Notes: a model not told the origin generated them from the letters alone. A stretch of 64,000 nt of DNA from Syntrophotalea acetylenica (GCF_001888165.1 NZ_CP015455.1:1854001-1918000), one strand, 5' to 3'; shown: positions 19,206 through 28,488, counted from the stretch's first letter. Numbers and translations are program-made.

Positions 19206-21284
19206 TTACACTTCGCGCTTCAATTCGGCCAGCAGCTTGCCGGTCAGATGGCCGGGAACTTCCTCGTAATGGGAGAACTCCATGGTGAACATCCCCCTGT
19301 CCGAAGTCATGGAACGTAGTTCCGGCGAATATTTCAGTACTTCGGCCAGCGGCACCATGACGTTGATCTGCTGGATCCCCCCTTTGGGATCCATGCCCAG
19401 AACCTTGCCGCGCCGCGAGTTCATGTCGCCGATCACATCCCCGACACATTCATCGGGCACGGAGATTTCCATCTTCATAATCGGTTCAAGCAACACCGGA
19501 GAAGCCATCTCGGCCCCTTTTTTAAATCCCATGGATCCGGCGATCTTGAAGGCCATTTCCGATGAATCCACGGTATGAAAGGAACCGTCGAAAAGCGTCG
19601 CCTTGAAATCCACGGTCGGAAATCCGGCCAGCACGCCGCTTCGCGCAGCTTCGGCAATACCTTTTTCCACCGCCGGGATGTACTGGCGCGGAACGGCGCC
19701 ACCGACGATCTTGTCTTCGAACTGGAATCCCTCTCCGCGCCCCAACGGACTGAATTCAAGCCAGACATCGGCGTACTGACCCCGGCCCCCGGACTGCTTT
19801 TTGTATTTGCTCTGAAGTTTGGCGCTGCCGCGCAGGGTCTCGCGATAGGGTACCTTGGGTTCCCTGAGATCGACCTCGACGTTGAATTTGCGCTTGAGTT
19901 TTTCCACCGTGACTTCGACATGAATCTGGCCCATGCCTGACAGGATCAGTTCATGGGTTTCCTCGTCCCGCAACAGTTGCAGAGTCGGATCTTCCTCGAC
20001 AAGGCGTTGCAGAGCGGAATGAATCTTGTCCTCGTCGTTCTTGCTGTGTGCCTCAAGAGCGAAGGAAATCACCGGCTTGAGGGGGGCGGGAAAATCCAGC
20101 CGGATCGGATGGGAGCCATCGCACAGGGTATCGCCGGTCACGGTTTCCTTGAGTTTGGCCACCGCCACGAACTCGCCCGGCATGGCCTGATCCACGGCGA
20201 TCTGTTTTTTGCCGACCATCTTGAAAAGCTGCCCGATGCGTTCGGCGCAATCGCGGGCGGCATTGAAGATGGTCGAATCGGATTTCAGAACTCCGGAATA
20301 AACCCGCATCAGATTAAGTTTCCCGGTATACGGATCGCTGATGGTTTTGAATACCAGCGCCGAAAACGGTGCATCGGATGCATTTGGTCGCTCATCCATC
20401 TCCTCCGATTTCGGATCGACACCAATGGCGGCAGGCCGATCCGCCGGCGATGGCAGGCACATGGTCACGGCGTCGAGCAGCAGGCCGACACCGCGATTGG
20501 CCGGCCCGCTGCCGCACATCACCGGCACAATGTCACCGGCCAGAGTAGCGGCGCGCAACCCGATCCGGATCTCTTCCTCGCCGAGATCATCCTCTTCGAG
20601 GTATTTTTCCATAAGCACTTCATCGGTCTCAGCGGCGGCCTCCACCAGGGCAATGCGCTGGATCTGCGCCTCTTCCCGCAATTCCTCCGGAATATCGGCT
20701 TCCTCCATACGTCCGCTCGTGTCGTCCGCGAAAAAGTAGGCTTTCATCGCAACCAGATCGATCACCCCGCGAAAATCGCTCTCTGCCCCGATGGGCAGCA
20801 CCAGCGGGACCGCGCGGATCGACAGGGCTTCGGCCATGGATGCCACGGCATTGCTGAAATTGGCTCGTTCCCGATCCATTTTGCTGACAAAAGCGACGGC
20901 CGGAAGGTGCCGCTGGCGGCCCCATTCCCAGATTTTCTGCGTCTGGGATTTGACCCCGGAAATGGCCGAAGCCAGCAATACCAGACCGTCCACGACACGC
21001 AGGCAGTTGCGGGTATCGTGAAGGAAATTGGCGTACCCCGGAGTATCGAGAATATTCAGTTCATGTTCTTTCCACGAGAGACAACAGGAACCGGCGTCTA
21101 TGGAACTGGTCCGCTTGACCTCCTCCGGTTGATGGTCCAGCAACGAACTGCCGTCATCGACCCGCCCCAGCCGATCCGTGACCCCGCTGCAGAACAGCAT
21201 AGCCTCGACCAGGGAGGTCTTACCCGCCCCGCCGTGTGCAACAACTCCAAAATTCCTCAACCTAGCCGTGTCGTACTTTCCCAT
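19206..21284 (-). CDS. Elongation factor G-like GTPase (EF-G2 type)
   Basis: 692-residue five-domain translational GTPase. G1 reads AHGGAGKT (residues 16-23) where true EF-G has AHIDAGKT. The switch I region lacks the usual RGITI and reads KRTSSIDAG. G3 DTPGYANF is normal. G4 is SKMD instead of NKMD. Domain IV contains QSGGRGQYADVWLEFSPL and domain V MNSRRGKVLGMDPKGG. It is therefore a paralogue of FusA with relaxed GTPase motifs, of a type found in Geobacter and Myxobacteria; its role in translation or recycling is unclear. The start at 21284 follows GGGAG. It lies downstream of coaX. Confidence 0.9.
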   Translation of the reverse strand: MGKYDTARLRNFGVVAHGGAGKTSLVEAMLFCSGVTDRLGRVDDGSSLLDHQPEEVKRTSSIDAGSCCLSWKEHELNILDTPGYANFLHDTRNCLRVVDGLVLLASAISGVKSQTQKIWEWGRQRHLPAVAFVSKMDRERANFSNAVASMAEALSIRAVPLVLPIGAESDFRGVIDLVAMKAYFFADDTSGRMEEADIPEELREEAQIQRIALVEAAAETDEVLMEKYLEEDDLGEEEIRIGLRAATLAGDIVPVMCGSGPANRGVGLLLDAVTMCLPSPADRPAAIGVDPKSEEMDERPNASDAPFSALVFKTISDPYTGKLNLMRVYSGVLKSDSTIFNAARDCAERIGQLFKMVGKKQIAVDQAMPGEFVAVAKLKETVTGDTLCDGSHPIRLDFPAPLKPVISFALEAHSKNDEDKIHSALQRLVEEDPTLQLLRDEETHELILSGMGQIHVEVTVEKLKRKFNVEVDLREPKVPYRETLRGSAKLQSKYKKQSGGRGQYADVWLEFSPLGRGEGFQFEDKIVGGAVPRQYIPAVEKGIAEAARSGVLAGFPTVDFKATLFDGSFHTVDSSEMAFKIAGSMGFKKGAEMASPVLLEPIMKMEISVPDECVGDVIGDMNSRRGKVLGMDPKGGIQQINVMVPLAEVLKYSPELRSMTSDRGMFTMEFSHYEEVPGHLTGKLLAELKREV

Positions 21285-21434
21285 GGTCTCTCCCTTCATT
21301 TTCCCCGCCGGGGGAACGCGCGTGAGAATCACATCTACAGGAAACAACGAACGCTGCGATAAAAACATCGCGGCTTATGACATCGTCCCGGCAGCCACTG
21401 CCGGATTATGCATGAGGAACACTGTCTTTTATGC

Positions 21435-21451
21435 CCTGTCCGCCGGACAGG
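21435..21451 (-). terminator. Hairpin downstream of coaX
   Basis: A 7-bp GC-rich stem with a 3-base loop sits just past the coaX stop, followed on the minus strand by GCATAAAAG. It is a weak candidate terminator separating coaX from the EF-G-like gene. Confidence 0.4.
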
Positions 21452-21465
21452 TTCAACGGGCATCA

Positions 21466-22233
21466 TTACCCCTTGTTGCGCAGATAAAGAATTCTCAAAC
21501 CTTCCAGGGTCAGATCGGGGTCCACCTCGTCTATGGTTTGGGTTTCGTTGGCCATAAGAACGGCCAGACCTCCGGTGGCAACGACCAGAGGATCATCGCG
21601 GGTTTCCTTTTTCATGCGGCCGACAATGCCGTCGACCAGGCCGACATAGCCGTAAAACAGTCCGGACTGGATGCTGTTGACGGTGTTTTTTGCCACCACG
21701 GCGGGTGGTCTGGCGACTTCCACCCGTGGCAGTTTGCTGGCTTTTTCGAACAGGGCATCGGCGCTGATTTTAAGCCCCGGGGCAATGGCGCCGCCTTGAT
21801 ACTGCCCCTTGGCGGTCACATAATCGAAGGTGGTGGCCGTGCCAAAATCGACCACGATCAAACTGCGCTGCCAGCGGGCAAAAGCCGCCACGGCATTCAC
21901 GATGCGATCGGCCCCCACCTCGCGGGGGTTATCGTAAAGGATCGGCATCCCCGTCTTGATGCCGGGACCGACCACATAAGGAAGCCGACCTATATATTTG
22001 AGACACAGCGTTTCTATAGCGTGCTGCGTCGGCGGAACGACACTGGACACCATGACGTCCCCGATGCGGTCGAAGCTCACATTGGCCAGGCGCAGCAGTT
22101 CGTGCAACAGCAAGGCGTATTCATCACCGGTACGCCCCTTGTCGGTGGTAATCCGCCAGTTGTGAGCCAGGGTCTGTCCGTCATACAGGCCGACCACGGT
22201 ATTGGTGTTGCCGACATCGATAACCAGAAGCAT
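21466..22233 (-). CDS. coaX: Type III pantothenate kinase
   Basis: 255-residue cytoplasmic kinase for the first step of coenzyme A synthesis, using ATP or a monovalent-cation-dependent mechanism. ASKHA-fold motifs are visible: [19 protein letters not shown] at the N terminus, the GADR segment in [14 protein letters not shown], and [16 protein letters not shown] in the middle. The gene follows birA by 18 bases. This birA-coaX order is common because some BirA/CoaX proteins are even fused in other bacteria. Confidence 0.95.
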   Translation of the reverse strand: MLLVIDVGNTNTVVGLYDGQTLAHNWRITTDKGRTGDEYALLLHELLRLANVSFDRIGDVMVSSVVPPTQHAIETLCLKYIGRLPYVVGPGIKTGMPILYDNPREVGADRIVNAVAAFARWQRSLIVVDFGTATTFDYVTAKGQYQGGAIAPGLKISADALFEKASKLPRVEVARPPAVVAKNTVNSIQSGLFYGYVGLVDGIVGRMKKETRDDPLVVATGGLAVLMANETQTIDEVDPDLTLEGLRILYLRNKG

Positions 22234-22251
22234 GTTTCTATCCGAGTCCTT

Positions 22252-23237
22252 CTATTTCAGGGGGCGCACATCCCCGGCCAGAACACGTTCCCGGGAACCA
22301 TCGCCCAGCACCAGCAGCAGTGCGCCGTCATCGTCGAGCCCCGCAACCGTGCCAACCACACGGCGATCATGGTAATCGACCTCCACGGCACGTCCGATCA
22401 GATCGAAATAAGACATCCAGGCTTCCAGCACCGGGACAAACCCCTGCGTCAGATAAAGTTCGTAAAGAACATCGAGGTGGCGCAACAGACAGCGTGTGAA
22501 ATCGATGCGGGACACACTTCTGCCGGTTGCCAGCAACATGGAGGTTGCAGGATAACGCAAGTCTTCGGGGAACTGGTCGGCCGTCATATTGAGATTGACG
22601 CCAATCCCCAACACCAGATAGTGGATACGCTCGGTTTCGGCATCGAGTTCGTTGAGCAAACCGGCGATTTTTCGACCTGCCACCAACACATCGTTGGGCC
22701 ATTTGACCGAAACCGGAAGCGAAGCCGTTTCGGCAACGGTTCTGGCGACAGCGGCAGCGGACAAAAATGTCAGCTGGCTGGCATGCCGCGGCGCCACGGG
22801 GGGCGTACCAGCACTGAAGCATAGAGATTGACCCCTGCCGGAGAAGACCACCTGCGACCCAGGCGCCCCTTGCCTGCCGTCTGGCTGTCGGCCAGTACCA
22901 CCGTTCCCTCCGGAGCGCCCGACTTTCCAAGTTCGTGGGCCCGCAGGTTGGTCGAATCGGTTTGCGCAAAGTATATCACCTGGCGGCCAATATGCCGGGT
23001 CCCCAGTGCATTCGACACCTCGGCGGGCAACAGCAGATCGGGACTGCCCTGCAGGCGATACCCTTTGGAGGGCACCGCCTCGATGGCATAACCGAGAAGC
23101 CTGAGCTGTTCGATTTTTTTCCAGACCGCTGTGCGCGATACCCCGAGCGTGCGACTGATTCGGGCGCCGGAAACAAATCCGTCACCCGCGACGCGAAACA
23201 GTTCGAGAATGGTGCTGCGCGCATTCTGCACGGTCAT
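22252..23237 (-). CDS. birA: Biotin-protein ligase/repressor BirA, apparently frameshifted
   Basis: Two overlapping frames together make one BirA of about 328 residues. The first (from 23237) holds the helix-turn-helix (ISRTLGVSRTAVWKKIEQLRLLGY) and the catalytic GKGRLGRRWSSP, then runs into VRPPWRRGMPAS and stops. The second frame holds VAPRHASQLTFLSAAA, the biotin and AMP contact VKWPNDVLV, and the C-terminal domain. The switch falls on a run of six G (plus strand 22798-22803); adding one base joins VRPP to VAPRHAS cleanly. As written neither half has a full active site. BirA would attach biotin to the pyruvate carboxylase of this window and repress biotin genes. It sits between nadC and coaX, ten to twenty bases from each. 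Confidence 0.9.
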
Positions 23238-23246
23238 GACAACCCG

Positions 23247-24071
23247 CTATTGAAAAAGCATGGAAATGTCGACCGCCGGACTCGAATGGGTCAAGGCGCC
23301 AACGGAAACAAAATCAATGCCGGTTTCAGCGATCCCGCGCACCGTTTCGAGGGTAACGCCACCCGAAGCCTCGGTAATGGCGCGGCCATCGATAAGCGCC
23401 ACCGCCTGCCGCAAGGTATCGAGGTCCATGTTGTCCAGCATGATAACATCGGCGTTCGCCGCCAGGGCCTCCTCCACCTCGACCAGGTTACGCGTTTCAA
23501 CTTCGATGCGCAGGGTATGGGGGGCAATCTCCCGCGCCCGGGCCACGGCCACGGCGATGCCGCCGGCCGCCGCAACATGGTTTTCCTTGATCAGCACCCC
23601 GTCATAAAGGGAAGTGCGGTGGTTGCGGCCGCCACCGGCGCGAACCGCGTATTTTTCCAGCACGCGCAACCCCGGAGTGGTTTTACGGGTATCGACCACC
23701 GCCGTACCGGTGCCTTCCAGTTCCTTCACGAATGCCGCCGCGTGGGTGGCGATAGCGCTCATGCGCTGCAGCAGGTTGAGCGCCACACGCTCACCCTGCA
23801 ACAGAACGGCGGCATCGCCCCTGATCCAGGCCAGCACGTCACCACGCTGAACCCGTTGGCCGTCTTCGCGCAGTTTTTCAAAAGCGACCGAAGGATCCAG
23901 TTGCCCGAAAACCTGTCGGGCCACATCGATACCGGCCAGAACAAAATCCTGCTTTGCGACCAGTTCGGCGCGGGCCATGGTGCCCGGCGCAATGGTTGCC
24001 TGGGTGGTTATGTCGCCCAGTCCGATATCTTCCTGCAGGGCGGTCCGGATAATGCGCTCGATTTCGAACAT
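23247..24071 (-). CDS. nadC: Nicotinate-nucleotide pyrophosphorylase (quinolinate phosphoribosyltransferase)
   Basis: 274 residues. The enzyme turns quinolinate and PRPP into nicotinate mononucleotide in de novo NAD synthesis. Motifs: EDIGLGDITTQ at the N terminus, the substrate site RKTTPGLRVLEKYAVRAGGG followed by NHRTSLYDGVLIKENH, the EVETRNLVEVEEAL segment and a phosphate-binding EASGGVTLETVRG. The length fits the family. It is the first gene of the nadC-birA-coaX cofactor run and is divergent from the OmpA lipoprotein gene. Confidence 0.95.
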   Translation of the reverse strand: MFEIERIIRTALQEDIGLGDITTQATIAPGTMARAELVAKQDFVLAGIDVARQVFGQLDPSVAFEKLREDGQRVQRGDVLAWIRGDAAVLLQGERVALNLLQRMSAIATHAAAFVKELEGTGTAVVDTRKTTPGLRVLEKYAVRAGGGRNHRTSLYDGVLIKENHVAAAGGIAVAVARAREIAPHTLRIEVETRNLVEVEEALAANADVIMLDNMDLDTLRQAVALIDGRAITEASGGVTLETVRGIAETGIDFVSVGALTHSSPAVDISMLFQ

Positions 24072-24102
24072 GCATATGCTCCACGCGAGAGTTTAAAACA
24101 TT

Positions 24103-24131
24103 TTTACATCAGTAACATCAGCCTTTTATAT
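24103..24131 (+). promoter_or_regulatory. Sigma-70-like promoter ahead of the OmpA lipoprotein gene
   Basis: TTTACA and TTATAT separated by 17 bases. It would give a leader of about 125 bases that includes the repeat tip at 24200-24230. Confidence 0.45.
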
Positions 24132-24199
24132 AGCATGGTCCAAGAAGACCCCGCAACCAATAAAGCCTCATTTGGTCTTTACAAACACTTACCTTTTCG

Positions 24200-24230
24200 C
24201 TAGTGTCCATCCGGAAATGGCCCTTTTGCC
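24200..24230 (-). repeat. Solo end of the 42.85-43.03 kb repeat element
   Basis: About 31 bases match, with few changes, the right end (reverse complement) of the MITE-like element at 42846-43028: CTAGT, TCCATCCGGAAA and GGCCCTTTT are shared in order. It lies in the 5' leader of the OmpA-like lipoprotein gene, 34 bases before its start codon. No second end is seen nearby. Confidence 0.6.
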
Positions 24231-24263
24231 AGCTGTCAATTGCCACACTGAAAGGAAAAAGAC

Positions 24264-25169
24264 GTGCACAAGCCCTTTCTGTCCATTGCAGCCATTCCGG
24301 TGCTGGTTTTTCTTGCGTCCGGATGCATCAGCCGCTCCGAGTTTCAACGCAAAACGGACGAAGCGCAGCATTTCGCGGCCCTGAGCCAGAGCCTTGAGCA
24401 GGATTATGCCAAACTGCTGGAACAGCAGAAACAAACGGCACTGCGTTACGATGAGATGGCAGGTCAGCTGGAGGATGCCCGCAGCGCCCTGACCGCCTTG
24501 CGCAACGAGAAACTGCGCGCCAAGGCCGACATCGAACGACTGGAGGGAATCCTTGCCGAAAGAGGCCATGAAACCGGAAAAGCCATGACCGAACTGCGAC
24601 AGGCCGTTGACCGTCTGGAAGAGGAAAAACGCGCCATCACAGAGCAGTTGCAGCAGGAAAAGCTGGCCCGTCAGGCACGCATCGCGGAACTTAAAACAAC
24701 CTACGATGCGTTGGTGGGAAAACTGGAAAACGAAATCAGACGCGGTGAAATCACAATCACCGACTTGCAGGGACGCTTGACTGTGAACCTGGTGGAAAGG
24801 ATTCTCTTCGACTCCGGCCAGGCCGAAATCAAACCCGCCGGCCTTGGCGTCCTCAGACGTGTCGGCAGCGTACTCAAACAGGCTGCCGGCAAAACCATTC
24901 GTGTCGAGGGACATACCGACAACGTCCCCATCAGTCCACGACTGAAAAAAATCTACCCGTCCAACTGGGAATTGTCCACCGCTCGCGCCGCGAGCGTCGT
25001 GCATTTTCTGCAGGAAAGCCTGGGCATTGCCGGCGAACGGCTGGCCGTCTGCGGCTTTGGACCCTATCAGCCTGCAGCGAGCAACGCCACCGCCCAGGGC
25101 AGGGCTCAGAACCGCCGCATCCGCATCATTCTGACAACTGTGGATGAAAACCCGGGAAAAACGCCCTGA
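24264..25169 (+). CDS. OmpA-family outer-membrane lipoprotein with coiled coil
   Basis: 301 residues. A lipoprotein signal peptide ends at VLFLASGC-type lipobox (cysteine at about residue 21), followed by a long predicted coiled coil (about 30-170, rich in E, Q, L and R). A C-terminal OmpA/MotB peptidoglycan-binding domain has ILFDSGQAEIKPAGLGVL, VEGHTDNVPISPRLKK and NWELSTARAASVV. It probably tethers the outer membrane to the cell wall. The start is a GTG with AAAGGA eight bases upstream. It is a single gene closed by a strong terminator; a long antisense frame over it is only a shadow. Confidence 0.88.
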   Translation: MHKPFLSIAAIPVLVFLASGCISRSEFQRKTDEAQHFAALSQSLEQDYAKLLEQQKQTALRYDEMAGQLEDARSALTALRNEKLRAKADIERLEGILAERGHETGKAMTELRQAVDRLEEEKRAITEQLQQEKLARQARIAELKTTYDALVGKLENEIRRGEITITDLQGRLTVNLVERILFDSGQAEIKPAGLGVLRRVGSVLKQAAGKTIRVEGHTDNVPISPRLKKIYPSNWELSTARAASVVHFLQESLGIAGERLAVCGFGPYQPAASNATAQGRAQNRRIRIILTTVDENPGKTP

Positions 25170-25210
25170 TCCCTGCTTTCCACGGACGCTGTGCCAGAAA
25201 CACCTTACAC

Positions 25211-25251
25211 AACGCAAAAGGCCGGACATGCCCTGTCCGGCCTTTTGCGTT
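25211..25251. terminator. Strong hairpin terminator
   Basis: A perfect 18-bp stem with a 5-base loop. The outer arm carries A and T tracts on either side, so it can terminate both the OmpA lipoprotein transcript (plus) and the convergent PhoU-like gene (minus). Confidence 0.85.
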
Positions 25252-25286
25252 GCAGCAAAAAAAACCCGCGGCGCCACGTGTTCCGC

Positions 25287-25925
25287 TCAACCCGCCTGAT
25301 GGGAAATTTCGCGAAGCAGTCTGGCAACGGAAATTTCGTGCTGGGCCATGACTTTCAGACAATCCAGAATACCGAGGTACAGCGGGGCGGCGTGCGGAGT
25401 ACAGAGACCTTCGATAAGGCGCGCCTCGTGATCGGTGGCAAACTCCATACAGAGGTTGGACAAATGGGGCCCCTTATCGTCGATGATATAGGTTTTAAGA
25501 ATGTCGTTATCGGTTTTGAGAATATCAGCCAGGGTGCGGATAATGTCGAGATGCCGCTGGAAAAGCTCATTCACCTGGCTACAGGCCTTGGGTGAAAAAG
25601 GTATGCCGTCGCCGATCTGCCGCCGCAGGGGATGGGTAAGTTCGCTCAGGGCCTCGGTGACAATTTGCAAATGGGACAACACACTGTGCAGTTTAAGGAC
25701 TCGCACATGAGCTTCACCCGAAAGGCCACTGAGCTGATTCTCTATCCGTTCGGTGGCCAGGGAAAATTCTTCCTCGATGATCCCTTTCTGGTGCTCCATT
25801 TCATCCAGCATCTGGCGGCACTGATGATTGAATGCGCTGCGCGCCATCTCGACCATAATGGAAAGGTTGTCGACAACCGCTCCAAACAGGTCCGACTGGT
25901 TTCCGACGGGTTCGGTAAATCCCAT
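25287..25925 (-). CDS. Conserved hypothetical alpha-helical protein (PhoU-like)
   Basis: 212 residues, almost wholly helical by eye, with heptad-like hydrophobic spacing. The pattern resembles PhoU or Na/phosphate cotransporter regulatory domains (e.g. NLSIMVEMARSAFNHQCRQM, then EEEFSLATERIENQLSGLSG). No catalytic motif, signal peptide or membrane segment is seen. AGGG precedes the ATG closely. It is flanked by a terminator downstream and by a 160-base gap upstream, so it is probably a single-gene unit. Function not assigned. Confidence 0.65.
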   Translation of the reverse strand: MGFTEPVGNQSDLFGAVVDNLSIMVEMARSAFNHQCRQMLDEMEHQKGIIEEEFSLATERIENQLSGLSGEAHVRVLKLHSVLSHLQIVTEALSELTHPLRRQIGDGIPFSPKACSQVNELFQRHLDIIRTLADILKTDNDILKTYIIDDKGPHLSNLCMEFATDHEARLIEGLCTPHAAPLYLGILDCLKVMAQHEISVARLLREISHQAG

Positions 25926-26085
25926 ATCATCCCTCGCCTTGTCGCCTGGGTTATGGTTGATTTCGATTCAATAATACCAGACCCCGATGACATGCTCCAG
26001 AAGATTCTGACACCGGCACACCGGACAGGATTCGCCGAGAACACTGTGAAATTTCAGGGAGCAGGATGGCCAAATCCGGCAACCG

Positions 26086-26847
26086 TCAGTTCCCACGGTT
26101 CAGCGTCACGGTTTCAAAAGCCACATGGGGTTTGAACAAACGCGTCCCGCCCCCTTCGGAGACAACCCGGAACACACCGTCGCAATCGAGCACCCGGGCT
26201 CCGGAAATCTGGGTGACAGGCGTGTCGGCGAAAATCTCCGGACACAAGGGTGCCGACGGACCCAGCAGCAGCACACCACGCGGATCACCGAGGCTGCTCA
26301 GCAGATCATCAAGGGTGCCGGTAATCAGGCTGGTACCGGTCAGAATGGCAATATCACACGCCTTGAGGGCTTTTTTACCCTGCTCCGGCGAAATAACGCC
26401 AGGGCGGCTCGAATCAAGTTCGATAATGTCCAGATGGCAGCCGACCTTGCCCAAATCACTGACCACCGGACCAAAATATCCGACCATGGCAACCCGGCTA
26501 TCCGCCGTGATACCGAGCGGTGACAAGGCGTTGACGGTGGTCGCGCCGGGACATGGATGAGCGGCGAGCGCCGCATTGGCGGTGGCCAGTCCCAAGGCAC
26601 GCAGCAAGGGACGTGCTTCCGTCAGCCCTGCCAGTAATTCCATGGCGGGTTTTTCGCAAAGGGTTCCGGCATTGTGCAGATGAGTACATTCTCCGCCCAT
26701 ACTCTTCGGAGTCCAGGCCAGACCCGCCTGCCCGTTGTCGAGTTTAACCGCCGTATAACCCAGGCCAATGCGAACCTCGGCAATCTTGACTCCGGCGACC
26801 CTGTCAGCGATGAAATCCTGCAGCTTTCCCTGCATAACCAAGGACAT
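26086..26847 (-). CDS. DUF4213/DUF364 (putative heavy-metal chelation) protein
   Basis: 253 residues. The N-terminal half has the DUF4213 pattern (VRIGLGYTAVKLDNGQAGLAW, enolase-N-like) and the C-terminal half a Rossmann-like DUF364 domain with SRVAMVGYFGPVV, LDIIELDSSRPG, CDIAILTGTSLITGTLDDLL and VLLLGPSAPLCPEIF. Related proteins are found near molybdenum, nitrogenase or metal transport genes and are thought to bind metal or a metal ligand; the true substrate is unknown. AAGGAG seven bases before the ATG at 26847 fixes the start, shorter than the maximal frame. It is preceded by 330 bases without a gene. Confidence 0.82.
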   Translation of the reverse strand: MSLVMQGKLQDFIADRVAGVKIAEVRIGLGYTAVKLDNGQAGLAWTPKSMGGECTHLHNAGTLCEKPAMELLAGLTEARPLLRALGLATANAALAAHPCPGATTVNALSPLGITADSRVAMVGYFGPVVSDLGKVGCHLDIIELDSSRPGVISPEQGKKALKACDIAILTGTSLITGTLDDLLSSLGDPRGVLLLGPSAPLCPEIFADTPVTQISGARVLDCDGVFRVVSEGGGTRLFKPHVAFETVTLNRGN

Positions 26848-27180
26848 GAAACTTCTCCTTAAATTAAGGTTCATCTAGATGTTTGTCGCACCCTTATAGC
26901 ACAACTGTTTTTGATCTGCACCTGTTTTCCCCCCAGCGGCAACTGCGCCTGCCTTCGCCGAATAAAAAAGTGCCGCTGTATCAAATGGCGCATGTGCTCC
27001 ATCTCCATACAACGGCCAGGTTGGGTAAGGTGCAACAAGGAGGCCCTGAAACTTTTTTGGTGGCGACCGGCTCCGGTAACCGAAGCTTGCCTTCAATCAT
27101 GGCTTATCCGCTGTATAGCACCGTCTATAGCGAAGACTGTCATAGATATCTGAAAGTTGCAACCCCTTTTTAATAAAATA
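26848..27180. other. Gene-free stretch upstream of the DUF364 gene
   Basis: About 330 bases hold no convincing coding frame. Seen on the minus strand there are several short GC-rich inverted repeats (for example GCGCATGTGC near 26990 and the GGTTACCGG segment near 27070), so a structured leader for the DUF364 mRNA is possible. It does not match the conserved cores of cobalamin, TPP, cyclic-di-GMP or molybdenum-cofactor riboswitches that I can recall. Confidence 0.4.
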
Positions 27181-28488
27181 TTAAAACTCCTTGGACCATG
27201 CCAGACTCATGGAAGAACCACCATACCCGCTTGTTATCCCGTCTTCCCGCAACAACCCGAAATTGTGATTGAACCCCAACTCGAGCTGCGAGTTCCAGGG
27301 AGCACCGCAGGTCACCGCAACATTAACCGCAGGCAGCATATCCGATTCCCAGTCCAGACTGCCATGTCGGATACGCGGTCGATCGATCCACGCCAACTGC
27401 CCGCGCAGATGCAGATAGCAGAAAAACAGCAGTTCGCTCCGGTATTCCAGATTGGCGATGGCATAACCGCGGCTGTAAAATTCATCGAACATGGCACCCA
27501 GCAGGTTAGGCCTGGAAAGCGCCTCCCATTCGCCGCCGCCAGGTTCGCCGCCAAGCCGAAAGGCGCTGAAGCGGTCCAGATCCTCGCCCATGCCGGCGAA
27601 AACCGAAGCCACCAGGCGGTGACGCTCACTGCTGGTCCAGGGCAAAGGCAGGGCGGCGAGCGCGTGAAACCGCCCCGCAATCCAGGTGTCATGATCCGCC
27701 CCGCTCTGCCAAGCGGAAAACCGCCCGCCTCCCCAATCGTCCCAGCGGGCACGGTGGCCGTAAAAACCATCGACTCCGGCGGCCCACCCGGCATGAGGCA
27801 GTTCCATGACATTGCGTTCCAATGCATCGGCGCGCAGTCGAAAATGCACCCTGCCCTCATAGGTATCCCGGGGCTGACGGAAATCTCCCGCCGTATCGCC
27901 GCCGTCGCTGAACCACAAAAACCCCGGCTCGTAGGTCAGCGCGACCTCCAGGGCATTGTCCTGATGTCCGGGAGCCAGCGGGGTCCGCCAGCCAAACCCG
28001 AAACCGAAATGCAGGCGATGCCATTCCAGTTCTTCCTGATCGATTCGACGCCCCTCGACAAACTCCTGGCGCGCCATGGGAACGGTCATGCTGTCCAGCG
28101 TCACGACCAGTTCAGTCTTGCCGAGTCGGTCGGGACTCAGATGATATCGCACTTCATTGTAAAATCCCGCCAGCACCGCGCGCAACCTCTGGCGACCACC
28201 GTCCTTGTTCCGCCACAAAAACAGCGCACCGAAGGGCAAAACCTCATAATCACTCGGCGCATCTTCGACCCATTGCACACCAAGGTTGAGAGCCGTAACG
28301 TTGCAGCGATCGCGGGGCGGTACCGTCACCGCCTCGCCAAGCACCACCGTCGAAAAACCGTCCCCCGCCCTCGGTGTACGATAACCATCCGCCAGAACAA
28401 CTGAAACACTCATCACCACTACGAGCAGGGCGCCTGATAATCGCCCCACCCCGAACCGGACCCATGCCGGCGATGTGTTACCCAACAA
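27181..28488 (-). CDS. Hypothetical outer-membrane beta-barrel protein
   Basis: 435 residues with a cleavable signal peptide (LSGALLVVVMSVSVVLADG) and alternating hydrophobic/polar strands through to a C-terminal phenylalanine (MSLAWSKEF), the usual outer-membrane insertion signal. Aromatic girdle residues are frequent. No family is recognised; it has the look of a surface-antigen or transport barrel. The start appears to be a TTG at 28488, eight bases after GGGAGGG. It stands between the DUF364 gene and the ZIP transporter, with a gap of about 90 bases from the latter. Confidence 0.72.
   Translation of the reverse strand: MLGNTSPAWVRFGVGRLSGALLVVVMSVSVVLADGYRTPRAGDGFSTVVLGEAVTVPPRDRCNVTALNLGVQWVEDAPSDYEVLPFGALFLWRNKDGGRQRLRAVLAGFYNEVRYHLSPDRLGKTELVVTLDSMTVPMARQEFVEGRRIDQEELEWHRLHFGFGFGWRTPLAPGHQDNALEVALTYEPGFLWFSDGGDTAGDFRQPRDTYEGRVHFRLRADALERNVMELPHAGWAAGVDGFYGHRARWDDWGGGRFSAWQSGADHDTWIAGRFHALAALPLPWTSSERHRLVASVFAGMGEDLDRFSAFRLGGEPGGGEWEALSRPNLLGAMFDEFYSRGYAIANLEYRSELLFFCYLHLRGQLAWIDRPRIRHGSLDWESDMLPAVNVAVTCGAPWNSQLELGFNHNFGLLREDGITSGYGGSSMSLAWSKEF

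Noticed and set aside
19953-21362. Long plus-strand frame opposite the EF-G-like gene
   Set aside because: Histidine- and glycine-rich composition typical of a shadow frame in GC-rich DNA.
24189-25277. Minus-strand frame of 362 codons over the OmpA lipoprotein gene
   Set aside because: The plus-strand frame has a signal peptide, lipobox and OmpA domain; the minus frame has none.
26848-27180. Possible cobalamin, TPP, cyclic-di-GMP or molybdenum-cofactor riboswitch
   Set aside because: No conserved core of these classes was found on either strand.
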